From: Ilyonectria destructans
Lineage: Eukaryota > Ascomycota > Sordariomycetes > Hypocreales > Nectriaceae
Length of the DNA stretch: 64,000 bases
Reading direction: 5' to 3'
Assembly (NCBI GenBank): GCA_020740775.1
Contig: JAHEWK010000005.1
Span: 186,001-250,000, forward strand
Part shown: positions 44,124 to 53,647 of the stretch, in pieces
Layout: each line of letters opens with the position of its first letter
Position numbering within the stretch: the stretch's first letter is position 1
Notes under the pieces: model-generated
The model's input: only the letters and a program-made list of their open reading frames with translations
The model's database searches: none
Told to the model about the DNA's origin: nothing
Program-made: the position numbers and the translations under genes

Positions 44124-44690
44124 GTGGAACAGAGCCTTCCGACAGAACAAGGGGAGATACCTAGCTTCAAGGGTCGTATGACTTGTATCTACCCGGTTCC
44201 TCAGATAGATGGGGGGGGGGGGGGGGGGGGAATTGCTAGCTATGAGGAAGTCCGCGAGGCAGTCATGGACCATAACAAGGAGGGTGGAGAGGGCATACAG
44301 GTTCTAGATTCGCGATCCGGTGACGACTTCAGCGGACAGTATCCGGGACCACGACCAAACTCACCGTGAGGACACATGCCCGGATCGATAAATATTCCGT
44401 ACGACTTAGTGCTGGATCCAAAAGCGAAGGCATTCTTGCCATCTGATCAACTTGTGGAACGATTCAAAACGAAAGGTATGGATCCTCGCAAGCCGATTAT
44501 CTCAAGTGGAACAAGCATCACAGCGTATGTGATTGAAACAGCGCTGAATGAAGCACAATCCAGCTCTTCCGATTCACGCAAGGTTTACGATAAAGTTGGA
44601 GGTCAGTTTCTAGCCTCTACTGCCCGCGCCTTCTACCATAGTTTCCTTGGTGACACGGCCTTACAATGGCCTAGCACGACTATAATTTGA
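44124..44690 (+). pseudogene. rhodanese-family sulfurtransferase relic with poly-G tract
   Basis: A single frame carries the second (catalytic) rhodanese domain of a 3-mercaptopyruvate/thiosulfate sulfurtransferase: SYEEVREAV, VLDSRSGDDFSG, GHMPGSINIPYDLVLDPKAK, FKTKGMDPRKPIISS and AYVIETALNEA. Several lesions argue against function. An in-frame TGA at 44367-44369 sits just before GHMPGS. The active-site loop, normally S-C-G-T-G-x-T, reads SSGTSIT, so the catalytic Cys is Ser. The C-terminus after RKVYD is unrelated. A 20-base poly-G run (44211-44230) sits in frame near the domain start, and the first rhodanese domain is missing. It is classed as a pseudogene with good confidence. Confidence 0.75.
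44211..44230. repeat. poly-G homopolymer, 20 bp
   Basis: Twenty consecutive G within the rhodanese relic. It has the potential to form a G-quadruplex and is a replication-slippage hotspot. The exact length is uncertain in any assembly. Confidence 0.8.
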
Positions 44691-44979
44691 GAGCTCGACC
44701 GCTCTAGAAACCGACATTGTTTTGTTTCCTCCACAAGCAAAGTTTTCCCCATCATATCGCTGAATTTGACGAACGTTCTGTTGTTGAATTCCGTTGATGG
44801 ATCGCACAGGACCTTTGAGAACTTACATCATCGGGTGGTCCTCTCTAGGTCTTGAGTCCTAAGAACCAAAGAAATTCAACAGCCATGTGTTCGGGCACAG
44901 CTATCTAAGCCCATGTCGTTAGGATTGGAGTCCTTGATGCAACAAGCCAGGTGCTGTCCGACCACAAGTTTGCAATGAA

Positions 44980-46739
44980 CTAAGCGTGGACCTCGGCAGA
45001 GATTTCCTCATCGCCATAAATCTCCTCGCTATAGACGTCGTCGTCGTCGATGCCTGCATCCTGATACTGCTGGTACTCCGACACCATGTCATTCATATTG
45101 GACTCGGCTTCCGTAAATTCCATCTCGTCCATGCCTTCTGCAGTATACCAGTGCAAGAAGGCCCTGCGGCGGAACATAGCGGTGAACTGCTCGCGGATGC
45201 GCTTAAGGATCTCCTGGATGGCGGTCGAGTTGCCAACAAAAGTGGACGACATGTTAAGCCCCTGCGGGGGGACAGAGCATAGACTCATCTGCACGTTATT
45301 GGGAATCCATTCAACAAAGTAAGCCGAGTTCGTCCGCTGAATCTTGTTCATCTGATCCTCCACCTCCTTCCCAGATACCTTTCCGCGAAAGATAGCAGAG
45401 CAGGCCAGGTAGCGGCCGTTTCGGAAATCAGACCCAATCATCATGTTCTTAGGGTCGACCAACTGCTGGGTAAGCTCGGGGACAGAGAATGCGCTGAAAG
45501 AGTGCGAGCCACGGCTAGTGAGGGGCGCAAAACCAACCATGAGGAAGTGCAGGCGGGGGAAGGGAACCTAGATGAGAAGAGGGGAACTGCTTAGCCATAA
45601 CGTACTTCGATGACGGATATGGGTCTGGATGAGAGGAGCCTTCCTACCATGTTAACGGCCATCTTGCGAAGGTCAGAGTTTAGCTGTCCGGGAAAGCGCA
45701 GCGAAGTTGACACGCCGGACATGACGGTTGACACAAGGTGGTTAAGGTCGCTATACGAAGGATTCGATAGCTTCAAGGTACTCTTGCAAATATCATATAG
45801 AGCCTCGTTATCGATACAGAAAGTCGCATCTGAGTTTTCAACCAGCGGGTGGACCGCGAGCATGGCATTATACGGCTCCACGACGGTAGTGGATACCTTG
45901 GGAGACGGTACTACACTGAAGGTAGCCATTATACGATCCGGGAACTCTGAATAGGCTGTTAGAACCATGGGAGACAATGCATCGAAATGTGCATCACATG
46001 GTTGATATCAATCTCACCCTCACGAATCTTGGAAATCAGCAGCGTGCCCATGCCGGAGCCCGTACCGCCGCCGAGCGAGTGGGTGATTTGAAAGCCTTGG
46101 AGAGAGTCGCAGCCTTCGGCCTCGCGACGGACCACATCCAGCACCTCATCAACAAACTCGTCGCCCTCGGTGTAGCGGCCCTTAGCCCAGTTAATGCCGG
46201 CGCTCGACTGTCCAAAGACGAAGTTGTCGAGACGGAAAAGCTGGCCAAACGGACCGGAGAGCACCGCGTCCATCGCGCCAGGTTCTAAGTCAACGAGCAC
46301 GGCGCGCGGCACGTACTTGTTGCTGGATGTCTATGCGAGCTCGGTCAGAGACCGAGGATAGTTTGGAATGGGTCATGCAATATCGCGCACCTCGTTGAAA
46401 TAGACGTTCATGCGCGCAAGCTGGAGATCGGAGGTTCCATTATACCTAGATTGATGCGTGAGAAGGAGGAACGTTGGGTGGCGGTTCGAATGGGTTGCCT
46501 ACACGCCACTGCTATCCAGACCATGCTCGCCCGAAATGGTCTGCCAGAAGGCAGAGCCGACTTGGTTGCCCTATTTGAGGTCGGCACACGGCATGAGAGA
46601 AAACGCATGTGTAACAAGAAGGGCGTGATACTCACACATTGGCCAACTTGTAGATGCACCTATATAGAGAAGAGGGAGCTCAAGATTAGTTTGTAGAGTC
46701 TACAACGCGGATTGGAAGCGGACTCACAATCTCACGCAT
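44980..46739 (-). CDS. beta-tubulin, divergent paralogue with Ala198
   Basis: A complete beta-tubulin of 452 residues from seven exons: 46739-46728, 46659-46636, 46570-46503, 46445-46391, 46330-46018, 45946-45648 and 45567-44980. The lengths sum to 1,359 bases with no frame break. The early introns after MREI, QC, SGV and FNE sit at positions typical of filamentous ascomycete beta-tubulins. Signature elements include the MREI autoregulatory start, the tubulin motif GGGTGSGMG (140-148), VVEPYNA and [11 protein letters not shown]. The tail is acidic, about 25 residues. It polymerises with alpha-tubulin into microtubules and binds GTP. Divergent sites relative to the common benA/TUB2 type include VGQC for TGQC, INWAKGR, and Ala at 198 (GCG, 45825-45827) where Glu is usual. 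H6, Y50, Q134, F167 and F200 are retained. It is more likely the secondary paralogue than the main beta-tubulin. Confidence 0.93.
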
Positions 46740-46886
46740 GGTGAGCTCAATTCAGCAGTTGTGGTTATTAGGCGCCGATGAGATAAACCTATCCAGCATG
46801 TGAGAACAAAAGACAACGTTGAAGTAGTGAGAAGGTGGGGTTGACAGTAAAAGGCGTGACGACTGGTAAATACTGTCAGACGGAGG

Positions 46887-46895
46887 GATCCAGTC
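46887..46895. repeat. 9-bp target-site duplication, left copy
   Basis: GATCCAGTC directly precedes the element start at 46896 and is repeated exactly at 48091-48099. Confidence 0.8.
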
Positions 46896-46989
46896 GGCGA
46901 GCAATACCGACACGGCTAGCCGTGCAATGAAGATTATTACATAAGCATTTAAATTTACAGGGGCTATAGCGCTTATAGCGCCTAGAGTA

Positions 46990-47170
46990 CCCTAAATTTA
47001 CAGTGCTATAGCACCTACAGCGCCCTAAACTTCTAGCAGCTACAGCGCCTACAGCACCCAAAGCTTCTAGCAGCTACAGTACCTGTAGCGCCCTAAGCTT
47101 CTAGCAGCTACAGCGCCTATAGCACTCTAAGCTTCTAGCAGCTACAGTACTTATAGTATATTAATCTTTA
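46990..47170 (+). repeat. 34-bp tandem repeat array, left
   Basis: About four to five copies of a 34-bp unit with core CTTCTAGCAGCTACAG, then GCGCC or GTACC, then TACAGCACCC. They decay towards AT-rich sequence beyond 47150. The units are mirrored at 47755-48030. Confidence 0.75.
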
Positions 47171-47324
47171 CGTAGCTATAATATTTATAGTATTTTATAT
47201 TTTTAGTAGCTATAATATATATAGTATTTAAATTAATTAATAATTATAATATTAATATTATAATAAATTTAAATAAAAGGAAAATTAATAAAATATAATT
47301 TATATAATTTTATTTTTAAAAAAA

Positions 47325-47755
47325 AATTCTCTTCCTCCCCCTTTCTCCTTCCTCCCCCTCTTCTCCCTCTTCTCCCTCTTCTCCCTCTTCTCCCTCTTCT
47401 CCCTCCTCTCCCTCTATTCTCCATCCCTCCTCTCCCTCCTCTCCCTCTTCTCCCTCCTCTCCTCCTCTCCCTCTTCTCCCTCCTCTCCCTCTTCTCCCTC
47501 CTCTCCCTCCTCTCCCTCTTCTCCCTCCTCTCCCTCCTCTCCATCTTCTCCCTCCTCTCCCTCCTCTCCTCTTCCCCTCCTCTCCCCCTCCCTCTTCTCC
47601 CTCTTCTCCCTCTTCTCCCTCTTCCCTCTCTCTCCCTCTTCTCCCTCTTCTCCCTCTTCTCCCTCTTCTCCCTCTTCTCCCTCTTCTCCCTCTTCTCCCT
47701 CCTCTCCCTCCTCTCCTCTTCTCGCTCCTCCCGCTTCCACTCCTCTCTCCTATAG
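47325..47755. repeat. CT-rich (TCTCCC)n microsatellite
   Basis: Over 400 bp of TCTCCC/TTCTCCCTC repeats: pyrimidines on the plus strand and purines on the minus. It yields long low-complexity open frames (Glu/Gly-rich) that are not genes. Mirror-repeat polypurine tracts of this kind can form triplex DNA. Confidence 0.85.
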
Positions 47756-48030
47756 CTACTAGAAGATTAGTATACTATAGGTATTATAGCTATTAGAAGC
47801 TTAAGGTATTATAGATACTAAGGTGCTGTAGCTGCTAGAAGCTTAGAGTACTGTAGGTACTGTAGCTGCTGGAAGCTTAGAGTGCTATAGGCGCTGTAGC
47901 TACTAGAACTTAGGGCGCTACAGGTACTGTAGCTGCTAGAAGCTTAGGGTGCTGTAGGCGCTGTAGCTGCTAGAAGCTTAGGGCGCTGTAGGCGCTATAG
48001 CTACTCGAAGATTAGAGTGCTATAGGCGCC
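47755..48030 (-). repeat. 34-bp tandem repeat array, right (inverted)
   Basis: About six or seven copies of the same 34-bp unit on the opposite strand (CTGTAGCTGCTAGAAG core). They are best conserved towards 48000 and more decayed near the CT tract. Confidence 0.75.
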
Positions 48031-48099
48031 TAGCCGTGCAAATGTCACGTGTTGGTAATTGCACGGCTAGCCGTGTCGGTATTGCTCGCCGATCCAGTC

Positions 48100-48961
48100 C
48101 AGTAGATGACTAAGGGAGCGGGAGTTACGGAGACTGTAGATAAATTCCTTACTGGGATTAAGGTGATTATTATACAGTTAATTAATTAATTATAATAATA
48201 TTATTAAGATTAGATTTATTCTTAATTAAAATGGGCTATTTTTACTTTATATACTTATATATTTTTCTACATTAAAAGCTTTCTATTTAAACTTTTAGAC
48301 TGTACTTATAGAATTATAAAATCTACTAATTAGAAGTTCTATTATTTTAATTAATTATAAGTAATTACTAATAAAATTCGAATAAAATTAATAAAATAAT
48401 TACAATAAAACTATTAATCTTTATAAATCTTAAAAATTAAAGGTTTATTCAAATTATTTCTACTAATTAATAGAGATAAAAGAAATAATTTATTTTAAAG
48501 ATAAAAATTCTATTTCTATAGAATTATATTAATTTTAATAATATTAATCTAGTAGTATTTAGGTTTCTTTTTAGCTCTACTCAACATTATCAGATAGATT
48601 AAAGCCATATAGTATTCTCAAACAGTAGAGATAAACAGTAAGTGCTACACCCAGCACCAGAAGAAACAGTAGCTGAACAATAAGGTTATTGCATACTGGT
48701 CTCTACCTGAAGCTTCAATTCAACCCTTCTGACTTTTTTATATCTCTTAAGATATATTGCGTAAGGCCTATGCATGCTAGGCTTAGGGGTGAGTGTTGCG
48801 GACCACAAGGTCATATGGAAGACTCATGAAGGTTTAAGCCCGATGCCATTCTATGCCCTCGCCAGCCTTGCTTCCCTTTTCACGGCGTCTCAATTCCATG
48901 TGTGTGTGTCCTGTCTGTTTCACTTACTAAAGCCGATACCTACGCCGTCTCTGCCTTCTTC
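48100..48961. other. AT-rich spacer, then 3' flank of the SLM1-like gene
   Basis: 48170-48560 is very AT-rich with no recognisable content. 48760-48961 is normal DNA downstream of the minus-strand gene. Plus-strand open frames beginning at 48774 and 48902 run antisense into that gene and are shadows. Confidence 0.4.
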
Positions 48962-50504
48962 TCAAGACACCGGAGCCTCGCCAGCCGTGGCCCCCGCCTC
49001 CTGGGCCGTGTGCTCCACGTGCATGGCGACGGGCGAATCAATCTGCACCTTGCTATCAATGTTCTTCCCTTCCAAGGTGGGGGATGGCATCTGAGCGATG
49101 GGCGACGTCGGCGCCGAGGCGGTCGTGTCGACTGCTCCCGCCGCGCCGACGACGCTCCGGATGACTTGGAACCATCTTTGAGCATCAGCTGCCGTGTGGG
49201 CCTTGAAGCCCAGCTCGGCGGAGCCCGTCAGCTTGCTGCTCATTGTCTTGGCCTTGTCTTTGCCCTTGACGTTGAACTTGTCGCCGCTGGGCGTGCCGAT
49301 GACAGCCTCGGGGAGGTAGATGGACAGCTCCGGCTTGGGGTCTTGACGGGTGTTATCCGAGTCGTGGAACTCGTGCAGGAACTTGGCCGGTGTGACGACG
49401 TAGTACCCCGTCGAGTAGCCCCGCGAGAGCTTGTTGCGCGACTTGCGCTCGAGCGAACCCTCGATCAGGGGCTTTGTTGACGGGTGCTCCATGTTAGGGA
49501 ATTGGACGGCCTCGACGCTACGCGGGGGCTCATCGGGGCTGGCGAGGCGGTCGGCGCTACGGGCCTTGAAGCGCGTCCACTCGAAGTCGGGAGGGACGCG
49601 CTGGACGGCGCCGAGCATGTCGTTGTTTAGTGCCCGGGTCTTTTCTCCCTGTCGGCCGGCGAGATGGGTAAAGGCCTCCATAGCCTGCTGCATGACCTGA
49701 ATAATATGGGCCTCAAAGGTGGGGAAGCTATTCTGCTCAGCGATAAGGTCGTTTCGGTGGTTATTCTCAGCAATGACCTGGTTGCTCAGGCGGTGTAGAA
49801 TACCCCGGTGAATAACATAGGGGTCATCATGGCTAGGATGCTTCCCGCCCGCCGAGTAGTCGAACGAAGCAGTCTGCTGACCGAGCAGCTCAACATGCTT
49901 CTGAGTAGTATTGCGAGCCTTCTCAACCTCCTTGGCACCCTTCTGCACGCCGTGGGCCAGCTCAGTGGCCTTGTGCTTGATTTCCCTGTGCAGGCGCTCA
50001 AGAATGGGCAGGACGGAACCCCTGATGCTCTTCTCGGTCTCGATATTGGTGTTGATCAAGGCCTGGGTGTTGGAGCGCATATTCTCGAAGAAGCCGGCGA
50101 CGCCGCCGAGGCTTTGGTCAAAGTGGTGGCCCTCCTTAATCGGGTGGGAGATGGTCTATAATTGTGAAGCTTGTCAGTAAGGTAACATGGTCTGGAAGAG
50201 ATAGAGGCTAACCTTTAGTACCTTCTCGTACTCCTTCGCCTGGTGACCGTGGATCTTCTCCATGTCCACCATGAACTCCTCAAGGTATCCGACCGCATGC
50301 TTCCACGCCTGCAATCGTTCTGCAAGTAATCCAGCCGTCTACTTCAATCAGCATCACGACATCTCCCCCGCGGCGCATCACCTCTCACGGTCTACCTACG
50401 GTCGAGGGGTCAATCTCAGGAATAGCATCCTCACTCGACACACTCAACCCCGTCCTCACCCTCGAGAGCAACTCGGACGTATTGGGTGAAGTAGGCGTCG
50501 GCAT
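48962..50504 (-). CDS. SLM1/SLM2-like BAR and PH domain protein
   Basis: Exons 50504-50400, 50338-50213 and 50155-48962 give 474 residues. Short N-terminal Ser/Thr-rich region (MPTPTSPNTSELLSRV). Residues ~40-285 form an F-BAR-like helical domain (LAERLQAWKHAVGYLEEFMV through the long heptad-rich EKSIRGSVLPILERLHREIK). A PH domain at ~300-410 runs from LIEGSLERKS through GYYVVTPAKFLHEF to DAQRWFQVIRSVVG. The tail is Ala/Pro/Thr-rich. In yeast, Slm1/2 bind PI(4,5)P2 at the plasma membrane, associate with eisosomes and activate TORC2-Ypk signalling under membrane stress; the same role is inferred here. All junctions are in frame with canonical GT-AG. The gene is intact. Confidence 0.88.
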
Positions 50505-51229
50505 TTCTAAAGCTGGGACAAATTACCGAATCGCTGTTCTGCGGTGGGTGTAGCACATAAAAAGCTCGGGCGCGGGAGTTGACAGGCGCTTGCTCGGTCG
50601 TCGATGCACGGATACGGAGACGATGGCTGCAACAGGGAGTAGCCAGATATAGCTGCGGCCGAGCACAATGGGATGGGAATCGAGGGACGATTGATGTCGT
50701 GTGACATCTAGCTCGGAGATGTCGAATGAATGACGTTGCGAGAGGAGTTAGATGTCGTTTGAATATAACGTCATTATGACAAGGGCGGTAAAAGCTGGGA
50801 TGAATGTGCTGGATTAATTATCCCTAAATTGTGCTGATCGAGCTAAGAACTCGAGACGGTATGTCACAGATGTCACTCCATTCGCTAGACATGCTTCTTC
50901 AACACACCACAAACCCCCCATGCTGTCTCCCCTCAGCTTTCGCTAGCTTCGTGACGTCCAATGGTCCCTAAATTGGCGCTCCTCATTGCTACGCTACACT
51001 ATCTTAAGAAATATGCTAACTCATCTCATAACTTATACATGTGAACGCGTAGATGTCTTTATCAGTTCCGTTTGAAGCTTCACATACCCAAAGAGCGCCA
51101 CCTCATCCCACGCTTTTCCAGATTATACTACATTTAGTGGGCAGCAAGTCGGTCGCAACACTGCTTAATTGGGCTTAGAACTGAGTATTTGGCAATACTT
51201 CTAAAATAGGCTTAGCACTGCAGCAGGCC
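50505..51229. other. intergenic, no gene seen
   Basis: This is the promoter region of the SLM1-like gene and the 3' flank of the chromate-transporter relic. No conserved frame. Confidence 0.35.
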
Positions 51230-51900
51230 CGGCCTGAGCAGTTGTTGCAATTGCCTCTGTTATGGGCTTATCTTTGAACCTGTCGATGGATCCCTCGACG
51301 CTGGCTTTCAAGATCTGTGCCGCGAAGATGGCGATCATGCTGATGAGCGAGCCGCAGAGGCCGTCGAAGAAACAACGAGGACTTTATTCCTAACTAACTT
51401 CTCCAGCAGTTTGTGTCCCGCAATAGTGAAGAAGAAATACGGAAAGACTATGCTCAGCTTGATAACTACTACACCAGCGAAGGCATTTGCGAACGACTTA
51501 TCCACATATCCTCCCTGGAATCTGACAAAAGTCGCGAATATTACCAGTGGCACAGACAGAACGTTGCCGATGGCAATAGCGTCGATAAACACACTCTGGG
51601 GGAGCTATCCGCCCATGGGGACGGCTTCGACCTGAATGAATGGTATTGCAGTGTATGCCCCACCAAAGGACAAACTCCCCGCGACCAGGCCAAGGACGAA
51701 TAAATTGATGGTGGATGGGGTCTTAACGACACTAGGAGCAAGGGAGACCGGAGACAGCACGCCACGGAAGAGGATGTAAATGGCATAGCCGACGTACTGG
51801 ACCTCTTTCATCGGCAAAAAATATAAGGAATGGAAGTACCACTTGAGTGCGGACTTTGGATTGATGGAGATCCCCGTACAGTTACATAGGTGAAGTTGTT
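51230..51900 (-). pseudogene. chromate transporter (CHR family), C-terminal half, broken
   Basis: The minus strand encodes the C-terminal repeat of a CHR-type chromate/sulfate antiporter: NLFVLGLVAGSLSFGGAYTA, IPFIQVEAVPMGG, stop, LPQSVFIDAIAIGN, LVIFATFVRFQGG and FTIAGHKLLEKLVRNK. The stop at 51605-51607 replaces the conserved Trp of the GGWLPQ motif, with the frame unchanged on both sides. A second lesion, a frameshift near 51370, moves the last helix (DGLCGSLISMIAIFAAQIL) to another frame. The N-terminal repeat with its own signature is absent upstream. Half a transporter with two lesions is not functional. Confidence 0.75.
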
Positions 51901-52303
51901 TAATAGTCGATGGGATAAGTACCGCAATGGCAATATATGTATCACAACGAATCTCCCGAGCGGTTTGCCGGGTTTTCCGGGAAATACGCCACAGTTATCA
52001 GCGGAGCCTATGAGCCGTTGGCGATGACATCGACGAATCTTGGCCTCGAAGGGGTCGTCACTGAAGCCGTCACATGTATGTTTTGAAGTTGCGCAAGGTA
52101 CTTAGAAGGGTGGATTCACATGCTCGACTCTACGGTACTGACTGATATTGACATTCCTTATTGGATCGAATTGTCCCACTTTCCAATGAAGCGCAAATGA
52201 CGTAATTCTTCTATTGATCACTCTTTGCGGCCTTTAACAGTTCATTTACTGGAAGCCGCGACGGTGAAATGACCTAGGATAATCAAGGCAAGATGAAATA
52301 CCA
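51901..52303. other. intergenic, promoter region of the lyase gene
   Basis: No coding content was recognised. Confidence 0.35.
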
Positions 52304-53647
52304 ATGGCATCCACAGCAATCGACTCTGTAATATTCCGCGACATCTTCAGCTCGGAGGCGATGCGCCGCGTCTTCACGGACGATCATCGTTTGCAATGTT
52401 ACCTTGATATTGAGGCGGCACTGGCGCAAGTGCAGGCCAAAATTGGACTCATTCCCCCACAGGCTGCCGATGAGATCGCAGCCAAATGCACACTCGACAG
52501 TATTGATATGGCAAAGTTGAAGATCCAAACGGAGTTGGTCGGCTATCCCGTCCTGCCAGTAGTGCAGCAGTTGGTAGATGTCTGCTCGAATGGTTTTGGG
52601 GAATATTGTCATTGGGGAGCGACCACCCAGGATATCACCGATACGGCCACCATCATGCAGATCCGAGAGGCACTCGCTCTAGTCGAGCAGGATCTAAAAG
52701 CAATCGTCGATTCTCTGGCTGGCCTCGGTCGCCGTTACCGCGATACGCCGATGGCAGGGCGCAGCAACCTACAGCAGGCGGTCCCGATCACCTTCGGCTA
52801 CAAAGTCGCCACCTGGCTCTCCGCCATCCAGCGTCACCAGCAGCGGCTGGCAGAACTGCGTCCGAGGGTGCTTGTAGGCGAGTTTGGCGGTGCTGCCGGT
52901 ACGCTCGCTTCACTGGGCGACGCTGGACTCAGAGTTCAAGAAGGGCTAATGGCAGAACTCGGATTGGGCCAACCGGAAATCGCCTGGCATACCGCACGCG
53001 ACCGCATTGCAGAGGTAGGCTGCTTCTTGGGACTGGTGACTGGGACTCTGGGCAAGATTGCGATAGATGTGAAGCTGCTAATGCAAACGGAGGTCTGCGA
53101 GGCCTTCGAGCCCTACACAAAAAATCGCGGCTCCAGCAGCACCATGCCGCAGAAGCGCAATCCGATATCCTGCAACTACATTCACGCCTGCACGGTTATG
53201 GTACGCCAACTGGTGCCGGCCCTTCTAGACGCTATGGTCGAGGATCACGAGCGCTCCACCGGCCCCTGGGAATCTGAATGGATTGCCGTGCCCGAGATTT
53301 TCTTGTTGAGCTCTGGTGCCCTGCAACAGGCACGGGCGCTCCTCACAGGCCTGGAGGTGGACATCACACGCATGCGTTCCAATTTGGAGATCACCAATGG
53401 TCTAATCTGCGCCGAAGCCGTGATGATGAGCCTGGCACCTCATCTCGGCCGGCAGCGAGCCCATGACCTGGTCTATGAAATCAGCCGACGAGCCATCGTC
53501 AGCGGACGGCCATTGCTCGATCTGTTGATGGAGACACAGGAGATTTCTTCTGTCATGGACCGAGCCGTTCTGGAAAAGCTGCTCGATCCTGCCGAATATC
53601 TTGGTCTATGTGGCGAAATGGTCGATCGAGTCCTGGGATCATACTAG
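52304..53647 (+). CDS. PcaB-type 3-carboxy-cis,cis-muconate cycloisomerase / fumarase-superfamily lyase
   Basis: An intronless frame of 447 residues. Three conserved regions of the aspartase/fumarase superfamily are present: VGYPVLPVVQQLV with HWGATTQDITDT (~100-115), the central MAGRSNLQQAVPITFG region (~150-165), and the signature loop GSSSTMPQKRNPIS (~278-291) that closes over the active site. The N-terminal F-x-D..R...Y.DIEAALA pattern and overall length match bacterial PcaB/adenylosuccinate-lyase-like proteins. PcaB converts 3-carboxy-cis,cis-muconate to a muconolactone in the protocatechuate branch of the beta-ketoadipate pathway. The known fungal enzyme for that step is an unrelated beta-propeller, so either the substrate differs or the gene came from bacteria. 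No partner genes of that pathway are nearby. The exact substrate is uncertain. Confidence 0.85.
   Translation: MASTAIDSVIFRDIFSSEAMRRVFTDDHRLQCYLDIEAALAQVQAKIGLIPPQAADEIAAKCTLDSIDMAKLKIQTELVGYPVLPVVQQLVDVCSNGFGEYCHWGATTQDITDTATIMQIREALALVEQDLKAIVDSLAGLGRRYRDTPMAGRSNLQQAVPITFGYKVATWLSAIQRHQQRLAELRPRVLVGEFGGAAGTLASLGDAGLRVQEGLMAELGLGQPEIAWHTARDRIAEVGCFLGLVTGTLGKIAIDVKLLMQTEVCEAFEPYTKNRGSSSTMPQKRNPISCNYIHACTVMVRQLVPALLDAMVEDHERSTGPWESEWIAVPEIFLLSSGALQQARALLTGLEVDITRMRSNLEITNGLICAEAVMMSLAPHLGRQRAHDLVYEISRRAIVSGRPLLDLLMETQEISSVMDRAVLEKLLDPAEYLGLCGEMVDRVLGSY

Larger units (their letters stand above)
46896..48090. mobile_element. Mutator-like non-autonomous element with mirrored tandem repeats
   Basis: The element is 1,195 bp. 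Its 33-bp ends are perfect inverted copies, starting GGCGAGCAATACCGACACGG (46896-46928 and 48058-48090). They contain the 14-bp palindrome CACGGCTAGCCGTG. A perfect 9-bp target duplication, GATCCAGTC, flanks it, which is the size made by Mutator-like (MULE) transposases. Inside each end is an array of ~34-bp tandem units (core CTTCTAGCAGCTACAG). The two arrays point towards each other and enclose a pyrimidine-rich tract. No transposase is encoded. It sits about 155 bp upstream of the beta-tubulin start codon, possibly in or near its promoter. Confidence 0.75.

Noticed and set aside
47269..47740. Long minus-strand open frames rich in Glu, Gly and Arg (REKRE and EEGEEG repeats)
   Set aside because: They are translations of the CT/GA microsatellite inside the Mutator-like element, with no domain and no fixed frame.
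46990..48030. CRISPR-like regular spacing of ~34-bp units
   Set aside because: The units are directly tandem without unique spacers, are mirrored on both sides, and lie in a eukaryotic genome.
48774..49480. Plus-strand open frames antisense to the BAR-PH gene
   Set aside because: The minus strand has continuous conserved coding here; the plus frames carry no domain.
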